From positions 13,083,560 to 13,147,559 of the forward strand of contig NC_049979.1 of the NCBI RefSeq assembly GCF_000003815.2: a stretch of DNA of 64,000 bases, written 5' to 3'. This stretch comes from Branchiostoma floridae (taxonomy: Eukaryota; Chordata; Leptocardii; Amphioxiformes; Branchiostomatidae). This document shows, piece after piece, positions 55,901 to 64,000 of the stretch. The notes beneath the pieces were generated by a model. It made no database searches. It saw nothing but the letters and a program-made list of their open reading frames with translations, and was not told the origin of the DNA. A program made the position numbers and the translations under genes. Positions within the stretch are counted from its first letter, which is position 1. Every line of letters starts with the position of its first letter.

Positions 55901-58900
55901 CCCAGACTGCTGTCTGTCAAGCGGATATGACATGGAGTAGCACTACGCAAGCATGTCAGAGTAAGTATAAAGAACACAAGTACAAAGAAATCTAGACCGC
56001 AGGCTGTAAGATGACATATTCAAAACACTGTACTTGATTAACTTTACAGCACGGTAAACTATAACAGCTGCCATTTTGATTCGTTTTCACCTTGTGGATA
56101 TCTTTCCTGTATTTCACAGAGAAGTCGTGCCCAGTTTTGGACGTGATTCCAGACGGCACTGTAGCTGGTGGCCACCTATACGGAGATACCACCACCTTCA
56201 CCTGCTCAGCTGGTTATCAGCTGGTCGGTGACCATCACCGCACCTGCCAGGCTAACCAGACGTGGAGCGGCCTCCAGCCATTTTGCCAAAGTAAGTCTCA
56301 GGAAATCATACTGGCTGATTGTGGTCTATTGACTGACCAATGGGCAACGAACTTCGACGATGTAGTATTTGTCAACAACACCGTTTCCATACCTCAATAG
56401 ATATCATGTGCACTAACCATTTATGCAAAAATCCAACTGGCATCAAAAGGTATGGATGTCTGTTCATTATGTTTGGATCTATATCCAACTGATGTTATCA
56501 CGTCTTCTTTTTCCCCAAAGAGAGATGTTGCACCCCGCCCACTGTTGGAAACGGTGAGATTGATGGAGGTACGTGCTTCAACGATACCATCACCGTCAGC
56601 TGCGACGTTGGATACTCCATAGTTGGGAACAGCAAGCTTACGTGTACAGAAGATGGAGTTTGGGACAAAACTGCTCCAACCTGCAAGGGTAAGAATATAA
56701 TAGTTTTTACTCATGAGTGCACCTTTATTCATCTTTAAAAAAAATAACATCGTCTCACTGCTGCGTATTTCGTACCTGAAGTCCAATACACCGGTTCTCG
56801 TATGGGTGCTGCTGCTTGGTTCAGTCAAGAGAATAGTAGCTAAAAGCTGAATTTTTAATCTGTTGCAAAATAACACTGTACCTTACAGAAATCTGCTGCG
56901 ATGAGACACTCACCATTGCCAATGGAAGTGTTGTCCAGACCGGAGACGGAGGGTTTTGCTTTGGAAACATCGTCAGCTTCTCCTGTAATATCGGGCACCA
57001 ATTGGTGGGAGACACCGCTGCAACATGTCAAGAGGACGGCACGTGGTCAACTGTGCCAGTCTGTGAGAGTAAGTAATATAAAGTACCTGTAGTCACCAAA
57101 ATTAAACCCGACGCGAAAAAGTCTAGGATTGTAGGATTGTCAACTTTTGCCCGATTTTTTTTATAGTATTGAAACAAGGTGAACCCAACATTTATATCTC
57201 ATCATTGTTCATTAACTATTCTAAATTGTTCCCATCAGGGGTTTGCTGTAGTGAGGTTGGTATAATCCGTAACGGCCAGTCCACTACCACGGAGTCGTGC
57301 TACAGCGATGTCGCAACCTTCTCCTGTGACCCCGGGTTCCAGCTGGTCTCCCGAGGTGATGTCGTCTGCGGTGCAGACGGGGCCTGGCTCGGACATGTGC
57401 CCTACTGTGAACGTAAGTACGGAAGGAAAGTTGTCATCCAATTTTAAATGACCAACATTCATGATGCCTGAAGTAGCAGCCTAAAGGTGCTAACTAATGA
57501 AGGTAGCTCAATAACGTATGTTTCAGCTGACAACCTGTGCAGCAAAGATGCCCTGGCAAACCCCGATGACGGCTACAAGGTTTGTTACTCGGCGGCGACG
57601 GGCGGAGAAGATAAGGAATTCTGCACCATGCACTGCAATCCACCAAAGGTAGGACTGCACAGCGAAACTTCGTCCAATAACAACGTCAATGATTGACATC
57701 ATTAAATGGGTGGATATCCAGACAAATCTATCCAGACAAATAGACAAATATCCAGACAAATAGTCAGAATGCCATCTTTTCATAATTCATATAAAGTTGA
57801 TACAAAAGTAAACATTTTGTAGTTTCGAATATTGTCCAACTGAAGATGTCCAGTGTGTTTACGTTTGTCCTTGACATTGACCTCTATCGCCGACAGTTGT
57901 ACGGACTTGGCCGTGTGGTGACGTACCAGTGCGGAGACCACACCAGCTGGCTGTGGATGACACAAGTCTCCAATCTTCTCAAGCTTGTCTCGGTCTCAAC
58001 ATGCCAAGGTGAGTGCTTAGATACGTAAATACTATGTCAACTGTTTATATTATCATTGGTTTGTCTTTAGGCAAATGTCGATAATCAGGCTCACAGAGAC
58101 ACACTAGAAATACGAACTTTGACAAACGCACGATGGCAATCTTCAGGAGTAATGTTAACTGCTAAGGGTCACTGGGTAGATCTCTCAGTATTGCGCAATG
58201 CCACCTAAGCTGAGATGAAGAGATAGAATTTACGTTAAAACTTAAAACTTATTTGAACTCTGCAGTTACAAGTAATGTCCGATTGTTCCCCAACAGACCC
58301 ATGGAACCCATTCGGTATGATACAGATAGGAGGACTAACCATCACCAGCACAACCTCACCCAACCTGCACCAGATCAGGCAGTACATCAGGAGCGAACTG
58401 TGGAGACAGGGGCTGTGTCTGCCGCCGTGCAGGGTAAGGACCTGGCCACTATTAGTGTAAAATTTAGCAAACAACATTCACTGAGTTTGTGATTTGGTCA
58501 ATATACAGCACAGTAAAATCATACAGGAAGGAATTTCTAGATAACAATAAACATTTCGGGCTGTGCTTGCAGATCAGTGACATCTCTGTTGAAGCGGGAG
58601 TGAGGACCAGAAGGAGAAGGGACATCTCCCCACTCACTGTGATTGACATCACCATACAACTGTACATAGAAGACAACAGCCAGCTGTCCCTACAGACAAA
58701 CACCCTCCCTGCAGATGTGGACGCACTTATCAGGTTTGTCAGAAAACATAAGATTCAGCATTAAGGAGACGCAACTGAAACATAAGTTGTGGGTGTCTAT
58801 TTGTTGAAAAAGATGACAATAATTTGAGAAACTTTGTATGTCTGTAACTGTAAGTTTCTCCCCTACATGTATACAGGAAGTCTGCTCTTGATATCAAGAC

Positions 58901-60768
58901 AGCTTTGTCATCTGGTACCTTCCTGGTGCCAGTTAACGGTGAAAACCTCACCATTGCTGACACGGGAGTCGCCATCTCGGACCCCATCGTAGGATGTCCT
59001 GTGGGCTTCCTGGAGAAGCATACTGACCCTGGATGTCGTGAGTTTTAGACATTCCTCTAAAACCAAATAAAGACATATTATTTGTAATGTATATTCATCG
59101 CAATTGTTCCTCTTTCTTATTTTCTTTCATGTTGTCTGCATCCGTTCTATGAGTATTTTTCTGCATGAATTAATAAAGGTCTTCATTCATTCATTAATGG
59201 CCAGTGCAAGTTCCTCTTAATCAGTTGCCCCATGTCTCCCCCAGTTGCCTGTCCTCCCGGGTCCTTCCATAACCCCATGTCCAAAGCCTGTGAGCCGTGC
59301 CCGGTGGGGACGTACCAGACCAACAGCTCCCAGACTTCCTGCACGTCCTGTCCAGAAGGCACCACCACATCGGCAGAGGGAACAAGTGACCCGGGGCAGT
59401 GCAAAGGTAGATTTATCAAGCCTTATAATATTGTCTGATTTTCATATAAACGATAATGATGTATTTCCATGCCACTTTCAAATCTGTGTACCAACTGGCG
59501 TTGATGTGAAGGCTGCAAGCTACGGGAAGAATTAAAATTTGTTTGTTGCCTGCAAAGCTAACGCATTCTGTGTAAATGTCTGTTATTTAGAATATTCAGA
59601 CTGCAACTGTGGTCCGAACGCCTGTGTGCCTACATCCCAGGGGTGGAGGTGTCAATGTCCGACAGGTCACATCCAGCAAGACGATAAATGCGTTGGTAAG
59701 TTCAGCAGATAATTTGACTTACTTGAATAAGATTTTCACTGACAAAGTGCTTACATGTAGATCAAAGTTTTGGGATAAACATACGCATATGACTTAAATG
59801 TCTTTTCGTCAGTTCTTTTTTAATTTCTATTTTGAGACTTTTGTGTAACTTTTGCATGTTTTTTTTTCAGCCATCACAGAGTGCCCCATTGGTTCAACCA
59901 TGTTCCGAGACACGTGCTACCTGGTGTCTAACACCACAGCCACCTACAGGGCTGCTGGTGAGTCCTGCAGACAGCATGGCGGACTGCTCGCTATGGTCAA
60001 GGACAAGGACACTCAGGTGGGCTACACTACTTTTCTCTCTCAGTTACCTCAGTTATCCTAGGTATATTGTGGTCAATAATGTCAATAGTATCTTCTAACC
60101 CATAACACTTATCATCTCACTTACTAGTGCAGTATCTGTTATCATGAGTGTAGTAAAACCTACTGCAATGTTGCATTAGTCTGAATTAAATATTTGTGTT
60201 CAGGACTTCATCATTCAGAACTACAGTGGGAAGGACATGTGGATTGGCCTGGATGACCGGCTGACTGAGGGGGAATTCCTTTGGGCTGATGGCTCCAGAC
60301 TGGACAGCTTCACCTACTGGACATATGGTCAGTAAAGTAGCACTCGGTAGCCATTCCAGCAGTGGAGACTAACCATGGACATAGAGCCATGGACCATATC
60401 AATTCATATAAGGAACTTCATCCATTTCAATGCATCTACATTGACCAAATAGACATATCATATTAGTGTTCTCATCATTGTGCCTCTTGAAAATGATATA
60501 CTTGTCCTCTTTGTCAGCCTCAGTCATTATTAGAAATACATTGATTTCTAGTTGACATGCGATTTGCTTAATGTATTCTAGTATAATGTATTCAAAATGT
60601 ATATATGTAAATAAGATCTCTTTTTGTTTTCTAGGTGAGCCCAATGATGGAGGAGGCTCGCGGTCCCAGGACTGTGTGCACCTGTGGCTAGCAGCACAAC
60701 TACGCTGGGATGACACCTCGTGTACTAGCAACAGATTCTACATTTGTCAGATCAGCAAACAAACATAG
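46339..60768 (+). CDS. Giant secreted TSP1/EGF/sushi(x19)/GCC2/EGF/C-type lectin protein, gene D
   Basis: Thirty-one coding exons join in frame without a break into 1653 aa. Order: signal peptide (MRLHVFLLTVVLFLSLTDVEG), Trp-Arg7, TSP1-like segment, EGF, 19 sushi domains, cysteine-rich segment, orphan module with a RTRRRR basic site, GCC2/GCC3-type repeat, EGF and a C-type lectin domain. All sushi exons are phase 1-1, mostly 171 nt; one (51971-52141) ends at a GC donor. The lectin keeps WIGLDD, EPN and RWDDTSC. The protein should be extracellular and bind partners through sushi domains and probably sugars through the lectin. It is the divergent paralogue of gene C, with a tight N-terminus match and the same module order. 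No single known vertebrate orthologue fits; SVEP1/polydom shares modules, not order. Confidence 0.92.
47310..48525. mobile_element. DNA element with 41-bp terminal inverted repeats (gene D intron)
   Basis: CTCACTTGACGTGCGGCACG at 47310 and its continuation to 47350 recur as an exact complement at 48485-48525. Inside the left end are three copies of GAGGTGCCGCAAGCAAACCTA-like sequence and about six of CGCAACAGTGC. No transposase frame is seen, so this is a non-autonomous element. Outer boundary and target duplication are unclear. Confidence 0.7.
49087..50672. mobile_element. DNA element with G-rich inverted ends (gene D intron)
   Basis: Left end AGGGACCATACGATATTTAT, then a run of ~17 G and GGCTGGTGCATT. 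The right end is the complement of AGGGACTGTACGATATTTAT, a G-rich run and GGCTGGTGCGTT. Subterminal blocks (AACATGGCCCTCCCCCC plus CCTCAAAAAAATT) repeat two to three times on both sides. No recognised transposase. Confidence 0.7.
57527..59037 (+). other. Gene D cysteine-rich segment and conserved orphan module
   Basis: Exons 57527-57648, 57897-58008, 58297-58433, 58573-58733 and 58877-59037, about 230 residues. Landmarks: FCTMHCNPPK, YQCGDHTSWLWM, DPWNPFGMIQIGGLTI, LCLPPC, VRTRRRRDIS, NGENLTIADTG and VGCPVGFL. I do not recognise it as a named domain. The RRRR site fits furin, and the basic site is kept in gene C although the surrounding residues differ. Confidence 0.78.
59245..60768 (+). other. 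Gene D C-terminal GCC2/GCC3, EGF and C-type lectin
   Basis: Exon 59245-59406 is the GCC2/GCC3-type repeat (CPPGSFHNP, CEPCPVGTYQ, CPEGTTTSAEG), 162 nt as in gene C. Exon 59591-59695 is EGF-like (CNCGPNACVPTSQGWRCQC). Exons 59871-60016, 60204-60327 and 60635-60768 form the lectin: ITECPIGSTMF, WIGLDDRLTEGEF, YWTYGEPNDGG, CVHLW, RWDDTSC, FYICQ, then TAG. Gene C has no intron at the first lectin boundary (after DTQ), so one was lost or gained after duplication. Confidence 0.92.
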
Positions 60769-60996
60769 GGGCCCTAGCCTGTTTACATTATAATGGTGCA
60801 TATTTGTTTAATGTAAATCTTGTTTGTCCAAGGGAAATACTGGTGCCAAGCGTAGTGTCGGTCTTTGCGTGTGATGAATTCGAGAGCTCGTCTCTTAGAT
60901 CAAGAAAAAAATCTCACCTACCATTTGGGGGCTTTCTATAATAATGTATGTTATTGGGAAAATATACGGCTATCCTACGAGCATCTTCCTTTTCCA

Positions 60997-61002
60997 AATA
61001 AA
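60997..61002 (+). terminator. Candidate poly(A) signal of gene D
   Basis: AATAAA 229 bases after the stop codon, the first in this downstream region. Confidence 0.5.
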
Positions 61003-61417
61003 AAGGCATGTAAGTTAATTCACTGAGATCCATGTACCTTTGTCATGACTTATTGTTTACAGATACAGATACACTCGTTTTTGACTTAAATTTGCATGTA
61101 ACTGTCTGATCTACAAATGAACGTGTATAAGGTTGCAGCTGACAGAGGGTGCACGTATCGTGTGTTGTCTGGGTAATTCGATATGTAGCTAACGTTATCA
61201 TCTAGTAATTTATTAATCCCAACTCTAGAGCAATAAATAATCATGACCTCGCTACTTCAGTTGTTGGAAAAAATAAACACCAAACAGCTGTATTTGTTGA
61301 TCTGACCTACTACTCCCTGGAAAGGAGAGACAGTGCCCCTGAACAGACGTCAATCCATTTAGACAGAAGATTACCCATTTATTACCTTTGCCAGAATGGC
61401 TAAGGTTATGTTTTAGG

Positions 61418-63350
61418 CTTGTGAGTCTGTGTGTGTGTGTGTCTGTCTGTCTGTTAACAGCATAACTCAAGAAGTCTTGGATGGATCCCAATAATATTTG
61501 GTAGGTGGGTAGGGGTCGGGAAAACGAAGGTCAAGTTCGATAATGGGCCCCCTAGCGGCTTGCTAAGATACTGCAGCAGAAACTCAAGTTTTGATATCTC
61601 CTGTTCATACATGCTGTGATCATAATTTTTGAGCGGTAGATAGCCCTCGAGGCAGAGAGTAAGTGCTGTGAGTTTGGGCCCCCTAGCGGCTTTTATGGAA
61701 CTGCAGGCGCCGGTTTCCTTTCAAACTTTGGACGAGAATAACTCTGCAACGTGTTGACGGATCGTCATGATTTTTGGTATGTGGATAGAATGAGTGATGA
61801 CTTACATAATGGTATACTAATTATGCAAATCAACAGCTAATTTGCATAATTAATGAGGAAAATTTATCAATCCACGGCATTCCATGATAGGACTTTAAAA
61901 CTTGTCACATATGTAGCTGGGAAGGAGAGAAATGTCGATAGATATCAATTACGCAAATGATGACCTCATTTGCATAATTAATGAGAAAATATAAAAATGT
62001 TGACGGATCATCATGTTTTTTGGTATGTAGGTAGCGTAAGTGAAGGCCTACATAATGATATACCAATTATGCAAATCAACAGCTAATTTGCATAATTAAT
62101 GAGGATATTTTATAAATTCACTACATTCCATATTAGGACTTTAAAAGTTGTCACATATGTAGATGAGAAAGAGAGAAATGTCAATACATATTCATCATGC
62201 AAATGATGATCTCATTTGCATAATTAATGAGAAAATATGAACGTGTTGAAGGATCGTCATGATTTTTGGCATGTAGATAGCCTAAGTGAAGACTTATATA
62301 ATGTGATACTTATTATGCAAATTAACAGCTTATTTGCATAATTGACGAGGAAAAGTTCATAAATCCACTGCATTCCATTATAGTACTTTCATCAAAGTTG
62401 TCACATATGTAACTGAGAAAGAGGGAAGAGAGTAAGAGGTGTATTTAAAGACTTTGAAAGAGAATAAGTCAAGAATGGATCAAAGGAAATCATCATGATT
62501 TTTGGTATGCTGATAGCTTAAGTAAGGCTTGATACAACTTGATATCAATTAATTGTAACTTGGGATCCAATTTGCATAATCAATGTCAAAATTTTATAAA
62601 CCAACTCCAAGCATATAATTATAAAGGAAATGAAATGAGTAATGCATTTATCCACAGACATCATTCTACATAACAAACCTGGTTTATTTGGCAAAGGTAT
62701 GTGTTCGTGGAACTCGTAGTTATCTATGTAAATGACTCTTTCGTTTGCATAAATAAGATATCATTATGTAATCATCATGTAAGGTACCTGTATCCCAAAA
62801 ATTATAAATATCTACCAATCCCCGCACGAGTTATTCTCCTAAGTTACGAACAAAAAGGCCCACTGCAGTTCAAAACAAGCCACCAGGGGGCCCAAACTTG
62901 CACGACTTCCTCTCTGCCCAAAGACGTATCCACTACTAAACAATCGAGAACCTGGCACTTGAGGAAAATTTTACCAACTTAAGACCTCCACTGCAGTACC
63001 ATAACTCGCCGCTAGGAGGCCTATTATCGAACTCGACCTTTATTACCCCAACCCCCACATTACTACCAAAACTCATGCAAAACGATCCACAACGTCTCGA
63101 GTTAACGTCTCAACGCAAACACACACGCAAACACACTTACCCCGCTGCAGTGCCGAAGGAAAGCGTCAGGAGGCCCTTTATCGAACTCGACCTTAATTTT
63201 CCCAACTCCACATAACTACCGAAAATCATGCAAAACAATCCAAAACGTCTCGAGTTATCTTGTACGCAAACACACACACAAACATAATCGCCTCGCTGCA
63301 GTGCCGTCGGAAAGTGCCAGGTGAACTATTTTCGAAAAGGACCTTCGTTT
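61418..63350. repeat. Fold-back repeat with tandem ~245-bp core units
   Basis: Left arm around 61500-61700 (GGTCAAGTTCGATAATGGGC, GAGTTTGGGCCCCCTAGCGG) is complementary to 62870-63060 (CCAGGGGGCCCAAACTTGC, GCCTATTATCGAACTCGACC), and part of the right arm is repeated at 63125-63250. Between them are four diverged units starting near 61750, 61998, 62242 and 62478 (GATTTTTGGTATGTNGATAG). GT- and CA-rich tracts mark the two sides. No coding potential. Confidence 0.75.
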
Positions 63351-64000
63351 CTGTAACTGCTTCTCAAATACCAAATATCATGAATGTCCATCTACAACTA
63401 CTCTAGTTATATGCTGTTGACCTACATATAGAGACACGATACACAAAACACAACCTTGCCATTTTGGCGAAGGTAAATATCTCGTCGCACACACTGAGTG
63501 AAGTGAGGAAAGTCGTGCAGCTGAGTGCCTTTCTTAAAGGCACAAAAACGGTGACACGCGACCCTTAAGAAATCATGGTTCATCATTTGGTGAAGGTATG
63601 AGGTCGTGGATCCCCAGCTGTGCACGTATGCCCAAAAGCTACATTGGATTCTACACTATGCTACGCAGCAGTTACGAATTTGTCACTACCACGTGCACTA
63701 CGAATTTGTCACTAACACTAACAAGTTTTACCCCAGTTCCAATAACACAGTACTACAGTCAGTCAGTAGAAAAAACTTACATGTGGACGCATAATCAGTC
63801 ACAATTATTTATTAATTCTTGTGAGCCCAAACTTCTCATAGCAGTAACATAAAGACACAACGTAGGAAAGTCATCCATTTACAAAACAAAGACTGAACAA
63901 AGTTACGCTGGTGACATCATTGGCTCAAGTAAAATTACTCTAGAAATCAAATATTCTAACACCAAACCCAAAAAAAACTTGATAAATGCGCAAGGAAGTT
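63351..64000. other. Right edge without supported gene
   Basis: Probably flank or remainder of the same repeat family (ACACAACCTTGCCATTTTGG, compare ACCTTTGCCAGAATGGC near 61384). I see no gene. Confidence 0.4.

Larger units (their letters stand above)
47123..57412 (+). other. Gene D sushi (CCP) array, 19 domains
   Basis: Exons: 47123-47293, 48833-49003, 50861-51034, 51224-51394, 51566-51736, 51971-52141, 52403-52573, 52773-52946, 53207-53377, 53652-53822, 54224-54394, 54585-54755, 54904-55074, 55373-55543, 55790-55960, 56120-56290, 56521-56688, 56889-57068, 57239-57412. Each is one four-cysteine sushi domain, e.g. GYELSGSQSRTCQADQVWTG. The last three (RCCTP, ICCDE, VCCSE starts) match the last three of gene C in subtype and order, so they predate the duplication. 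Confidence 0.95.

Overview
The window is metazoan genomic DNA: small exons in long introns, GT-AG splice sites, satellites, many transposon remnants and five runs of N. The mix of a TECPR2 orthologue, a TMEM179-family gene, duplicated 4-coumarate:CoA-ligase-like genes and very large domain-shuffled sushi/lectin genes best fits a cephalochordate (amphioxus, Branchiostoma). That assignment is inference; no taxon-specific marker was tested.

Layout. 1-5430 (minus): the first five coding exons of a TECPR2 orthologue, which runs off the left edge. 7307-13933 (plus): a three-exon TMEM179/TMEM179B-type four-pass membrane protein of 225 aa. Its 5.5 kb first intron holds a ~5.2 kb fold-back element whose arms are inverted arrays of a 64-bp satellite, with a decayed LINE fragment between them. 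15293-20488 and 22439-28916 (plus): two tandem 11-exon acyl-CoA-synthetase genes (A and B), each coding for 530 aa with matching exon lengths. Their exon-by-exon identity is patchy and suggests gene conversion. Gene B's last intron carries a Harbinger-like non-autonomous transposon.

29801-43586 (minus, gene C) and 46339-60768 (plus, gene D) are the most striking part: a divergent head-to-head pair of paralogous giant secreted proteins. Each runs signal peptide, Trp-Arg7 tract, TSP1-like segment, EGF, 18-19 sushi (CCP) domains, an unrecognised conserved ~230-residue module with a predicted furin site, a GCC2/GCC3-type cysteine-rich repeat, EGF and a C-terminal C-type lectin domain with an EPN motif. 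Almost every exon is one module in phase 1-1. Both start codons sit directly after a splice acceptor, and the predicted first exons lie a few hundred bases apart, so the pair may share a regulatory region. Complement-type modules plus a sugar-binding lectin suggest extracellular recognition, perhaps innate immunity; this is inference.

Introns of C and D hold four further transposon-like elements: two long hairpins with TA target duplications, one element with a 41-bp inverted repeat, and one with G-rich ends. The last 2.6 kb (61.4-64 kb) has no supported gene. It holds a fold-back repeat with tandem ~245-bp units rich in ATGCAAAT/ATTTGCAT hairpins.

Exon boundaries were read by eye from splice motifs, reading-frame continuity and comparison between paralogues; none was tested with transcripts.
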